The position numbers were made by a program, and so were the translations under genes. From Hydractinia symbiolongicarpus (taxonomy: Eukaryota > Cnidaria > Hydrozoa > Anthoathecata > Hydractiniidae), in NCBI RefSeq assembly GCF_029227915.1, contig NC_079888.1:13501001-13565000 (forward strand): a DNA stretch of 64,000 nt, read 5' to 3'. The notes under the pieces were generated by a model. The model made no database searches and had not been told where the DNA came from. It worked only from the letters and a program-made list of their open reading frames with translations. Each line of letters begins with the position of its first letter. Within the stretch, counting starts at the first letter, position 1. Of this stretch, positions 46,811 through 55,515 are shown piece after piece.

Positions 46811-47278
46811 AAAATCAATATTGAGGAGAGCAAGACATGTTCAAAATGCTCAAGATCTTCTCCCTTGAACCAGTTCAAAATCAAACGCAATGGTCAAATA
46901 TTAAGACAATGCATTAAATGCCTCGCTGCCAACAAGGCCTCAAAGGAGCGTACAAAGTGCCCTCATCAAAGGGTCAGATCTAAGTGCAAGGAATGTGGTG
47001 ATAATTGCCCTAGGCCTCTACATGAAAACAAGGAGGTCATAGCTATCTGCATGGCTCATATTAAAGCCCAGTTTTCCGAAGGAATGACCTGGGAACACTA
47101 CGAGTTTGTTCATATTGATCACAGGATACCGTTTAAGTATGTAGAAAAACCGGGAGGTATCCAACTCTTGCTGATTCTGCCAGGGTATTGCACAAACACT
47201 CAAGGTAAATACATAAATGGAGGCCAAATGTTGTTCGAAGTGCAAGCACATTTTAACTCCAGACAGGTTCAAAATTAG
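46811..47278 (+). pseudogene. HNH endonuclease with zinc ribbons, 5' end missing
   Basis: The frame is open from the polymerase stop, without an ATG, so its start was lost at the same junction. It has CSKCSRSSPLNQFKIK and CIKC, then a KCPHQRVRSKCKECGDN zinc module and GMTWEHYEFVHIDHRIPF. The last is the HIDH/IPF core of the HNH nucleases found in phages and large DNA viruses. It may be a homing-type nuclease or an original Maverick gene. It overlaps the next gene by 62 bp. Confidence 0.6.
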
Positions 47279-48330
47279 GGGTAATAGTCGAACAAAGAGT
47301 TGTATCAGTTGCCTGGACAAAGCGAAGGGGAGACGGCGTATCAAATGCAAGGACCATGTTATCGAACATGAAATAGACCCTCTTACTATTGACAAGGAAA
47401 TTAGAAGGTTTCAACAGGATGAGAATTACCTACTTCTCTATACTCTGCTCACAAACAACATTATACCCCGGTACGCCGAACTCATCAGAGCACCCTCCGA
47501 GAGCCAGGAGAAGGCATGGCTCATCAAAAGGTACCGCAAGGTACTGCAATGTCTACAAGGAAAAATAACATATCCTACTCTACCCCTCGAATATCATACA
47601 CGAAACACCAGGCTCTGCCCTGCCTGTCCAGGGTCTTTGGTGAACAATAATGGCGGCGTGTTGATTTGTTCAGCCTGTGCCGCGATATACCCTAAAATTC
47701 ATGATAGAAAGTGTCGAATTATTAATAAAATGTTGGACGTTGTAAAATATCCTCATACGGCAATCTTCACTGGCCCGACATCAAGCGGAAAAACACAACG
47801 CGTGTTAGATCTACTCGAGCGGGAGTATAAAAAGCACTATAACAATATGGTGATACTGTGCCCTACTATACGGTGGAATACGACCTAACTTGAAAGGACC
47901 TCACTCTGGAAGGACGACTACGTGTTCATGATAGACCCCGGAAATGAGCTGTTTGAATGGATCCAAAAACTATCCTCATTGTTGGCGGGCGATTGGACGT
48001 TGTTTGTGGTTGACGATATGATAGCTGACGAAAGCCTCGACAAGCGTCGTCAGCTATCAGCCGTTACTTAAATTGGCAATTTTGGGCAGGCATCGCAAGC
48101 ACAGCTTGTGGCTACTCACGCAGTCGTATACAGCTCTACCCAAGAATCTTTGGAGGCAGAAAAAAAACCTTGTCTGCATGGTACCCCCATGAGCGCTCAG
48201 ATATGAAGCTGCTGGACGAGGAAACCAACCTTATTTCGGACTGGGACGATATCAAGGCTGAGCTGAAAAAGTCCCAACACGCGTGCTTGTACGTGAGGTT
48301 GGAACATCCAAGAACTTGGAAGATTCTCGG
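47217..48330 (+). pseudogene. Zinc-ribbon plus FtsK/A32-like packaging ATPase, broken
   Basis: The N-terminus repeats the CxxC module of the preceding gene (CCSKCKHILTPDRFKI, CISC). A second ribbon follows (CPACPGSLVNNNGG, CSAC). Walker A is IFTGPTSSGKT (about 47764-47796) and Walker B is TLFVVDDMIAD (about 47999-48030), followed in another frame by RKHSLWLLTQSYTALPKN (sensor/ATPase C-terminal region). A stop at 47886 and a frameshift near 48070-48080 break it. The ATPase drives genome packaging in viruses of this group. The zinc ribbons before it may belong to a separate gene fused by deletion (inference). Confidence 0.7.
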
Positions 48331-48472
48331 GTGAAATCCTCTGGCCTACGTTGATATATTAGAAAGATGTAGTCGCAGCTTTCGCTATTCAACACAGTGC
48401 CCGTTGGAGCCATCGAGACTCCTGTTCAGCTCCTGTTCAAACGTGCCGATTTGAGTAGATTTGTAGGTAGAT

Positions 48473-49160
48473 TTGGGTAGATTTGATATAAAAGCAACAT
48501 ACAGAGACGTGAAAACCATACCTCGCCGTGATATCAGAGAAGGTCAAAATCGGCATGATGGTTTTGTTACACTTGACGGCTCATTAGAAATTGTACACCG
48601 TTCTAGAAAGCCCAAGGCGGTACAACTAATCAAGGCGGTACAACTAATCAATTGGTTGGCCGGGAAAGGGGTGGAAAAATTACAGGAAACTATCGAGGAC
48701 AGAGATATGGCCCTGGCATTCCTCAATGATAAAATTGAGGATAGAGACAACCAGCTCATGGTATTGGGGGATGAAATTGAGGACAGGGATCGACAACAGC
48801 ACAGGCCCAGAAAAATGCAAGGCTTCGAGAAAGGCATATAACAATGCTCAGGACCCCGGTAAAGACAACGTCATCATAATCCATAAAAAACATAGTGCAC
48901 AGGATGACGATGAATACCATCATCTTCCCTATTATTGCACGCGTGTTCAGAGGCGTAATATTAGCAAGAAGAGATTGTGGTTCAGGGACAACTACTCAGG
49001 GGCGGAGGAGATTGTTGTCATCGACAACCCCAACGGTATACACGCCTTTAATCGGTTTGAAGAAGATGGGCATGTAGAACGTTTCAGGAACCATTTCGGG
49101 CTTATCGACCTTACTCGGGATGACCTGTATGATCTGGGTGTTCCGACACTGGAGGATTAG
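48473..49160 (+). pseudogene. BRO/MSV199-like protein with C-terminal domain, frameshifted
   Basis: The first frame (48473-48841) has a BRO-N-like part (GFVTLDGSLEIVHRSRKPKA) and then a coiled repeat with EDRDMAL, EDRDNQL and EDRDRQ. The second frame (to 49160) carries VIIIHKKHSAQDDDEYHHLP and FRDNYSGAEEIVVIDNPN, resembling the C-terminal domain that follows BRO/MSV199 domains in large DNA viruses. The frames overlap near 48780-48840, so a single indel separates them. A short duplication (CAAGGCGGTACAACTAATCA) occurs at about 48613-48650. The functions of BRO proteins are mostly DNA-binding. Confidence 0.55.
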
Positions 49161-49322
49161 GCGACGCTAATTTTTACTACTCTTGTAAGTAGTAAAAATT
49201 ATAGGAAAAGGTGAGGGGGTGCCACCCTACCCCTTGGAAGAGGGAAAAATCAGCATGACTACCCACATCATATACCCCTCCTCTATTGACCAGATCTGCG
49301 ATGTTGTATAAAAGCAGGGTCG

Positions 49323-49730
49323 ATGACTGGTTATTGCCCTACCTGCCTGGAAAATTTTAGGTATCGAAATGGAGAATACTATAAAGGATTTGAATACCCT
49401 ACTGATTTAGAGCTTTTAAACAGGGTATGGTCAGGTAGGAAGGCATGGGCAACATTCGCAAGGAGCGAGATTGACGAGGATCTCGAGGCCGATATTCAAA
49501 CCCTGGGGCTCTATGTCGTCTCGGTTAAGAGGAACAAGTATGATGCGCTCTGTTACGAGGTTATCAAGGATAAGGACTCTGGGCCACTTCCCTACTACCC
49601 TTGTTGGGTGTTTGATAGTCCTCAAAACCTATGGCCTTCATACGCGTACTACGATGGCCAACGATGGCTTGTATCAATATCTTCTAAGGCCAGGGGAAGA
49701 ACATGGCGACTCGAAAAGACGCGCAACTGA
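49323..49730 (+). CDS. Maverick hypothetical protein (135 aa)
   Basis: The intact frame begins MTGYCPTCLENFRYRNGEYY with one CxxC pair and is rich in aromatic residues, with acidic and basic patches. I do not recognise a family. It directly precedes the integrase-tail-like segment, with overlap in another frame. Confidence 0.4.
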   Translation: MTGYCPTCLENFRYRNGEYYKGFEYPTDLELLNRVWSGRKAWATFARSEIDEDLEADIQTLGLYVVSVKRNKYDALCYEVIKDKDSGPLPYYPCWVFDSPQNLWPSYAYYDGQRWLVSISSKARGRTWRLEKTRN

Positions 49731-49893
49731 CGCCTTTTGGAGTAGAAAAATGTATAGGTTGGATCGTATAGTAGCAGGTAGTCGTGTACTTTACTATTTG
49801 AAGGACGGTCCCGAAAGAAGCTTTGTGTCAGAAGAACTCATGCAGGTACCAGAGGATGTTCAGATAGCGCCGGGGGATGTGAAGGATTGGTAA
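49716..49893 (+). pseudogene. Possible integrase C-terminal fragment
   Basis: The segment FWSRKMYRLDRIVAGSR, then VLYYLKDGPERSFVSEELMQ resembles the SH3/chromo-like tail of retroviral-type integrases (WSxxxYxVxxI...YxLxD...F.EEL), which Polintons also encode. No DDE core precedes it, so the catalytic part is lost. Other beta-barrel proteins could give the same pattern. Confidence 0.4.
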
Positions 49894-50146
49894 GGAGTAT
49901 TCTCAGAAGTGCCTCTAAAGGTTCATCTGTACCCATAAAGAAAACCTCTGATAACATCAGGTTCAATATCAAGGTCAATTTCAACCAATCGCCTATCTGG
50001 TTATCAAGGATAAGGACTTGAGGCTATCGGATTTGGCTGACATAGAAACCATAGGCAATATCCTCAACTTCTGTATAGAATCGAAGATGTGGCAACTATC
50101 GTTAACTCCCAGGCAGGGGACAAGATTAAGCTTTTTGTCCTGAAAA
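49894..50146 (+). pseudogene. Remnant of a Maverick gene, several frames
   Basis: Short pieces such as DLADIETIGNILNFCIES and SQAGDKIKLFVLKNG occur in shifting frames. They look like a decayed coding region rather than spacer. The product is unidentified. Confidence 0.3.
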
Positions 50147-50542
50147 ATGGAATCTGTAGGCTCTGTGTCAGTGGCGGCTATGATGAATCGACAACTGCAA
50201 GAGCTCTTAGGCCTACCCTACGATCCCGCAAAAAAGTACTATAAGAAGGGTAACTACAATGCATACTATAGGACTGATGTTTACCATAGATTGAGACTCG
50301 TTTGCCCCCCGTTGGATGAAGACGACTGCCTACTTGACGGTAAAAAGTCTAAAATTCTGGCCTTGCTTCCCACCAAGGAGCTAAACGCTTGGGGGGATAT
50401 GCTGACCTGGAGTTTTGACACTCCTGTTTACCTTCCTTTGAAGGGATCGACGGACCGTCTAGAGTTCATGTTAACGGATGAATATCACCATGAGAAGAAC
50501 GTTTCGTTCACCGGCCTCACAATGCGATTGCTGATAGAATAA
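50147..50542 (+). CDS. Maverick structural-like protein (131 aa), unidentified
   Basis: This is an intact frame ending immediately before the next start codon. The C-terminal part (YLPLKGSTDRLEFMLTDEY, then LTMRLLIE) reads like a beta-strand-rich capsid-associated domain seen in other elements of this type. That link is from memory of the pattern and is uncertain. It has no signal or membrane segment. Confidence 0.4.
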   Translation: MESVGSVSVAAMMNRQLQELLGLPYDPAKKYYKKGNYNAYYRTDVYHRLRLVCPPLDEDDCLLDGKKSKILALLPTKELNAWGDMLTWSFDTPVYLPLKGSTDRLEFMLTDEYHHEKNVSFTGLTMRLLIE

Positions 50543-51115
50543 ATGTGCGATATAGCCAAGCTGTACCCAAATTTACCAAGTGCACCTGCAGAGGACGATA
50601 CTATACACGAAAGCCAAAAGAATAGACTTGGGAAGATCGGGGAGATTAAAAAGTACCTGAGGGATGAAATCAAGGAGCGGAACAGACTCGCAAAGAAGTT
50701 CAGGATGCATGAGACCTGGGTTAGGTATTCTGACCATGGACTGCTGAGTATCAGCATTATAACCTGCATTGCCATGGGGGCGATCACCATTGCCTTCGGA
50801 ATCAGGCAAGCCGGTCTGCGGAATGCAGGGAAGAGGCTGGGTGTGAAATCCAAAAAGCATTAGACTATAAGGTTACTTGCGGAGACCAAGCTGAACTCCA
50901 TCATTGATGTTATCTCAAAAGCCATTGAAAATGGAATCGTCAGCGACTATGAGTTCACCCTGATCATTGCTGAATATAATAAGTACATGCTGCTAAAGGA
51001 ACAGATACGTCAACGTGTTAAACAGATCGTTAACGCCATTAATGAACAGGAGCGTGCCCAGTTAGTTGCTAAGGGCCGGAAAGAGGGAAGAAATGACGTT
51101 TTAAAAAAACTTTAG
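50543..51115 (+). pseudogene. Maverick membrane protein, split by one stop
   Basis: The frame starts right after the previous stop. It has a proline/acidic head (DIAKLYPNLPSAPAEDDTIH), a basic helix and a membrane segment (LLSISIITCIAMGAITIAFG, about residues 70-90). A TAG at 50861 interrupts it. The same frame continues with AETKLNSIIDVISKAIENGI and a charged coiled-coil tail to 51115. Continuity in one frame suggests a single nonsense mutation. The full pattern recurs in cnidarian Polinton-type elements; its function is unknown. Confidence 0.55.
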
Positions 51116-51180
51116 TCTGTACAGTATGTAAGCGTTACCTAGAGTCCCCACCTGTTTACAGCCCTTAATATATGGTTTTT

Positions 51181-51531
51181 TTAATCCTCACTTAGCAGCC
51201 ATTCTTTTTTAAAGCCCTTATATCGACATTCCGTAATATGTACGTGGGGGTAGTAGTTTTTGGCTTGCATATACACCGATGAAATAGCCAGGATAACACT
51301 GGCTTGGCAGGGTTCATCGTAGGGTACTGGCATACCGTGGAATTTGGTCGTGATTGCATCCTTATAGTATTTAAGTTTAGCGTTCACATAACGGTCCTTT
51401 TTCACAGGCTCCATCGTCAATTGCTCAGATATTAGACCTTCGATCTTGGACCAGATTTGGCGATACTTAGCAACCCACTTCAAACCTCCGACCACAGGTG
51501 CACCTGTCGTACACATCCAACATACGTTCAC
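51181..51531 (-). CDS. Maverick conserved small protein (116 aa)
   Basis: The intact frame has EGLISEQLTMEPVKKDRYVN, KFHGMPVPYDEPC and AKNYYPHVHITECRYK. I associate this pattern with an uncharacterised gene of cnidarian Maverick-type elements. No enzymatic motif is visible. It is the first of three minus-strand genes reading inward from the right terminal repeat. Confidence 0.5.
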   Translation of the reverse strand: MNVCWMCTTGAPVVGGLKWVAKYRQIWSKIEGLISEQLTMEPVKKDRYVNAKLKYYKDAITTKFHGMPVPYDEPCQASVILAISSVYMQAKNYYPHVHITECRYKGFKKEWLLSED

Positions 51532-51555
51532 AGTCCTTATTTTGTTCCATTTATC

Positions 51556-51756
51556 TTATGATTCTAGGGCATCAAGACGATTCTGCAGGTCTTGGATCTT
51601 CCGTAATCTTGCGTCTTGAATCCTCCATTTATTCTCCTTCTCTGATTCCTGTACTAATGCCAAGGTCATAAGGGGCAAGAGACCAATACCGGCTATAAAG
51701 GTCATGACTACTGCACTGCCAAATATATCGAATTTTCTCTGATAGTTGATGCACAT
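51556..51756 (-). CDS. Small membrane protein (66 aa) of the Maverick
   Basis: It has one membrane helix (VVMTFIAGIGLLPLMTLALV, about residues 16-35) followed by a charged coiled coil (ARLRKIQDLQNRLDALES). It starts 24 bp upstream of the next gene in the same orientation. The family is unknown. Confidence 0.4.
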   Translation of the reverse strand: MCINYQRKFDIFGSAVVMTFIAGIGLLPLMTLALVQESEKENKWRIQDARLRKIQDLQNRLDALES

Positions 51757-51816
51757 TTATTAGTAGTATTTTGATTTCATCTTACAACCCCGAAGGGTTG
51801 TAAGATAACCTTGGCT

Positions 51817-52305
51817 TCAAGCCGGCCCCCACAACTTTTCAAGATCTGCCTTGTCATCCTCTGGAAAGCACCAATCCATGACCCTATCTGGATGCCAGGC
51901 TAATGGACGAAGATCCTCCTTAATTCTAGCCTTTTCGACCTTCCTCTGGCGATAGGCAGAGAGTAGTTCGGGCCTAGCGTTCATACTACCAGACATATCC
52001 CGGGTGACAAACCAGTCCGGTACATGCTCGAGCATGCAGGGATACTTTTCAACAGCCTCGTTGCAAATGTCTCGCGTTTTGAAACGATCCGGTACATGCA
52101 TGAACATCCCGGGATACTCTTCAACGGCCTTGTTGCACATGTCTTGCGTCTTGAACCTGTCGGGGATACTTGAATAGGTAGGGATTCCTTCTAACAACCT
52201 TGTTGCACATCTCTTGCGTCTTGAATTGATCTGGCAACTCATCTTCTCTCTGTGTACACAATTCAACCCTAAAGGTGGACGTTTGTTCACGTTTTGACTG
52301 CGCAT
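51817..52305 (-). CDS. DUF4116-like repeat protein of the Maverick (162 aa)
   Basis: Two and a half repeats of about 24 residues are clear: IPDRFKTQDMCNKAVEEYPG, PDRFKTRDICNEAVEKYPC and PDWFVTRDM. This resembles DUF4116 repeats known from large DNA viruses and from cnidarian mobile elements. A conserved tail follows (KEDLRPLAWHPDRVMDWCFP). The frame is intact and starts inside the right terminal repeat. The function is unknown. Confidence 0.6.
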   Translation of the reverse strand: MRSQNVNKRPPLGLNCVHREKMSCQINSRRKRCATRLLEGIPTYSSIPDRFKTQDMCNKAVEEYPGMFMHVPDRFKTRDICNEAVEKYPCMLEHVPDWFVTRDMSGSMNARPELLSAYRQRKVEKARIKEDLRPLAWHPDRVMDWCFPEDDKADLEKLWGPA

Positions 52306-52589
52306 GCGTTGATTTGTAGCATTATATAAGGGAATTCCCCCTACTGGGTGTGCTAGAACTTTTACTCATTTTTGTATGATTTTTGATATGCGTAGACTAC
52401 TCGGGATTTGTGCTAGAAATTTTTTACTCATTTGCCGCACAGGGACTTTACCTCGCATGACTAAGCACAGAGGGACTTACCCCTTGAATTCATGGCTAAG
52501 CACTGCATGGTATTGATTTGTTGTGGTTAACTGTGGCGTGCGCGTGCGCGTATGCGCGACTGTGCCAGAACATACATTTCTCTATCTCT
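52288..52589 (-). repeat. Right terminal inverted repeat of Maverick
   Basis: Reverse complement of 43246-43516 with small indels, including an extra CGCACGCG-rich stretch near 52527-52558. Confidence 0.85.
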
Positions 52590-52594
52590 ATTTA
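52590..52594. repeat. Target site duplication, right (ATTTA)
   Basis: Matches 43241-43245. Polintons commonly duplicate 5-6 bp. Confidence 0.65.
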
Positions 52595-53088
52595 TCCTAG
52601 TTGACACGTACATCCATTCCATGATCTGAAACGTAATATTCTGTCTGTTTTACGTTAACAGATGAAAGACTATCGATTTGCATAATATTACGACAGATTC
52701 GCAATCTCAACATTTGTATGAATGTAACATGACGTCAGGTGCAGTCAAAAGGGCCTGTATATGTGTGAATACTTTGGCAACACTGTCTCCTTAAGATGTT
52801 CACAAGGCGTCTCAGCAAACATCAGAGTGCTGCTGGAAAATAGTTAAGGGGTGATTTAAGCATCATTGTTTGAGAATGTTTTAATTTCAGAGAGTGAAAT
52901 AATTAAAAAGCTGACAAACTATAACAGCTGTGGTTAAGTTTTGAAATGTATGAAATGTTTTTTTTTATCGTTTGGCCCAATTGCTGTTGTGCTCTGATTG
53001 GTCACAAATTTGTCAACATCCTCCTCCCCTCCCCAGCTGGAAATCTACCGACAAGTTAGTCTTCAAAGTATCAACTCTCTGTTAGCAG
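52595..53088. other. Non-coding, intron-like sequence before fibrinogen exon
   Basis: No exon of the preceding fibrinogen region is recognisable. It ends in a pyrimidine-containing acceptor, TCTGTTAGCAG. Confidence 0.4.
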
Positions 53089-53359
53089 TTACTCTGGAAA
53101 TGCATCTGATTATCTTTATTATAACAATGGGATGAAATTTTCGACGTATGATCAAGATAATGATGCATACTCATCACATTGCGCGCAACTTCGCTATGAT
53201 GCTTGGTGGCATAAAAGCTGTTCCCTCGCCTATCTCAATGGGTACCATGCAGATTATAAAGGTTCGTATAGTGGCTATGGAATTTATTGGCCTGGATTTT
53301 CCTCGGGAACTTTTAGCAGACTAAAGTGGACTGAAATGAAAGTACGGCGCAAGATATAA
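53089..53359 (+). CDS. Fibrinogen C-terminal domain, last exon only
   Basis: After the acceptor TTAGCAG the frame reads YSGNASDYLYYNNG, MKFSTYDQDNDAYSSHCAQ, WWHKSCSLAYLNGYH and YGIYWPGF, then LKWTEMKVRR before the stop. This is the C-terminal half of a fibrinogen-related (ficolin/tenascin-like) domain. It includes the calcium-site DxDND-type motif and the WW...C pattern of the last disulphide. The upstream half of the domain is not found between the Maverick and this exon, nor just left of the Maverick. The exon is therefore either the end of a gene whose other exons lie far away, or an orphan fragment. Confidence 0.75.
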
Positions 53360-54019
53360 AGATCAACTTTAAACACGTGTGTTGTCAAGAACAAACATTA
53401 CAAAAAATGGTGTAAATACTTTTCTCGTTATACATAATCGTGCGCAAATACTTCTTATGATTTTTTCTTTGTATTGGTTTTACTTCTGTTCCGTATAACT
53501 GTATCCTAATATTTTTTAAGAAAAAAATCTGTTGCGATTCATCTTCTCAACTTACTTTGTTTCGCCACGAATATGTTACAAACTTAAATAGCTGCATTTT
53601 CATCTACAAAATAGATGTCTGGTTGTGGAGCTGATAAAGTAGATCCATAATGGTGAATAAAATAATGTCAGTGAGAGTGGATTCAGAAATTGTATGTTTA
53701 GCACTAACTTATCAAGTATCAAATAATTCCCGCGCACATTTGTAGTACATTAGACTGCATGATTTTTAATTCTCTCGTGAACACACTGTTCTGAGGTGTG
53801 CGGTCTCAGGCTAAAATTGATTATATCAAGATAAATGACAAGAAAATATTTTCAAAATTGTTACGCTTATTAATTATTAATTAAATTTTCCGAGGAAAAG
53901 GGAACTACATGGACGTGACAATAAACTTGCGATAGAGAAAAAGTAATTAATTACAGTATAAACTAAGCATTTCTGTCATTGTATCAGTGACGTTATACAA
54001 GCATATTATTTGACGGCTG
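53360..54019. other. Intergenic, convergent 3' ends
   Basis: AT-rich sequence between the plus-strand fibrinogen exon and the minus-strand membrane-protein gene. It would hold both 3' UTRs. Nothing else is recognised. Confidence 0.5.
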
Positions 54020-54976
54020 TTATTTCTTTTTCGGATTTTTGTCTCGTAATAAAATCATTTTTAACGGCACCACGATAAAAACAAATATGCCGGCGACAGC
54101 CCATATTATTATACCGACTAACATCATTTTTTCAAATATGCTGGCAAAAAAGTTCGGCTTAATTTCCTTTAACGAATAATATCTTTCTTGCATTACTAAG
54201 AACGGCGGCATCATTACAACTGACGTAACGACTAACGACACAAAACACCCGGTCACGCATCGAGGAGCGACGCAATGGCAGTCGCATTTTTCAGGGTCTG
54301 TCGATCGGAAGTACGCAATAAAACCTTTGTAAAAGACGATACCTAACACCAAGATAAAATTAATATTTAAAGCTAAGCTACTCATAAATAAAATCGCTTC
54401 GAAGTCTTTTTTCGATATGCAGGTGGGTTCTACATAACATTCCCAGCAGGCCAAACCTTTGGAGCCTCGTTTAACGGCATACAATCCGACAATACATGAC
54501 ATAATCGCCATATCGCATGGGAACGTCGCCAAATTAAACGTAAAATCTCTTACTTTATCCCAACTTGTCGGAGGCACACGTCCACATGCGTCAGGTTCTT
54601 GCCATATTGGGCAAATACACAACCTTAAGTGGACTATAGTCTTCACGATGAAATTTAAAGCTGCAATTCCATAAAATCCGAAGAGCAAAAACAAGCTCAT
54701 ATTAAAGTTAAGTAAGGCTGAATCTAAATCTTTGACGCTCAGCTTTGCTTTCATGTTGCAGTACTCAATTTTAGCAGGTTTGACCACAGCTGTTGCGTTC
54801 TTACTCGTGGTTACGTTCTTTCCGCTGGTGAAAGTTGCTCGCAATGTGGGGTATTTCCCCATCGACGCTAAGGCATCCATAACTGCTATGTAATGTGCTC
54901 CTAAGACCAAGACGCGAAATATAAACAACTTCAGCCATCTTTTTAACAAAATTTTATCCACTTCAACTTCAACCAT
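54020..54976 (-). CDS. Six-helix membrane protein, single exon, unidentified (318 aa)
   Basis: The uninterrupted frame shows about six hydrophobic segments near residues 17-36, 90-110, 145-168, 195-219, 240-259 and 286-311. The loop after helix 1 has two potential N-glycosylation sites (NVT, NAT). Cysteine-rich loops follow (RLCICPIWQEPDACG, CWECYVEPTC, CDCHC), and the tail is lysine-rich. The strong alternation of helices with charged loops and the absence of stops over 957 bp make a real gene likely. It could be an intronless gene or retrocopy. I do not recognise the family; receptor, tetraspan-like and transporter roles are all open. Confidence 0.65.
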   Translation of the reverse strand: MVEVEVDKILLKRWLKLFIFRVLVLGAHYIAVMDALASMGKYPTLRATFTSGKNVTTSKNATAVVKPAKIEYCNMKAKLSVKDLDSALLNFNMSLFLLFGFYGIAALNFIVKTIVHLRLCICPIWQEPDACGRVPPTSWDKVRDFTFNLATFPCDMAIMSCIVGLYAVKRGSKGLACWECYVEPTCISKKDFEAILFMSSLALNINFILVLGIVFYKGFIAYFRSTDPEKCDCHCVAPRCVTGCFVSLVVTSVVMMPPFLVMQERYYSLKEIKPNFFASIFEKMMLVGIIIWAVAGIFVFIVVPLKMILLRDKNPKKK

Positions 54977-55515
54977 GTTTCTCTAACTAACTTGATCACA
55001 TATTCAGAATTGCGAGAGAAAGTCGGTAAGGATTTATTAAAAAACTGCTTTGGTGATATTTCAGATGTATCAGTACATCAGATCCTTTGAATCGCTATCA
55101 ATGTTGGATTTTTCTCAAATATTGTATATGTAGAAGAACATTCGGTTAAATATTAATTTGTAAAGAGGATATGAATACGTTTTGTTGCTAAGAAATATTG
55201 CTAAGTTGCTAAGGTAATTCAACTGATTCATCATTCATAGAAATCTTTTTGCGACATCTGCAGTAATTCTTCGCGCTGAAGAATTGAACATGGAATACAA
55301 AATGTATTGGTAAAAGTTGATTTCCGCATAAGCTGATGCAAAATATATATACATTCTGGATAATATTCCCGAAAAGAAAATCCATTTTAAAAATTTATAT
55401 ACATCTATATATATTAGCAAGTTTTAATACATGACTTAAAATAAAAATAAAAATTTCCTCAGAATTCCGGGATAACATTGGTAACAGGCAAGACTTAAAA
55501 AACACCAGGCTAAAC
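54977..55515. other. Promoter side of membrane-protein gene; PLE 2 flank
   Basis: AT-rich, no gene. Near 55497-55515 it contains one copy of ACACCAGGCTAAACAT, the unit of the minisatellite found beyond the Penelope element. Confidence 0.4.

Larger units (their letters stand above)
43246..52589. mobile_element. Maverick/Polinton (adintovirus-like) element, decayed, 9,344 bp
   Basis: Terminal inverted repeats of about 270 and 300 bp begin with AGAGATAGAGAAATGTATGT. The interior encodes a protein-primed-type family B DNA polymerase, an HNH nuclease, an FtsK/A32-like packaging ATPase, a BRO-like protein, an integrase-tail-like segment and small genes characteristic of cnidarian members. Three genes at the right end run on the minus strand, converging on the rest. 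Intact Polintons are usually 15-20 kb. Here premature stops, frameshifts, loss of the polymerase C-terminus, no recognisable major capsid protein and no integrase core indicate an old, non-autonomous copy. Internal GC content is visibly higher than in the flanks. Confidence 0.85.

Noticed and set aside
43240-52595. 6-bp target duplication for the Maverick
   Set aside because: Six-base flanks are AATTTA and ATTTAT; only the 5-bp ATTTA matches with both ends starting at AGAGATAG.
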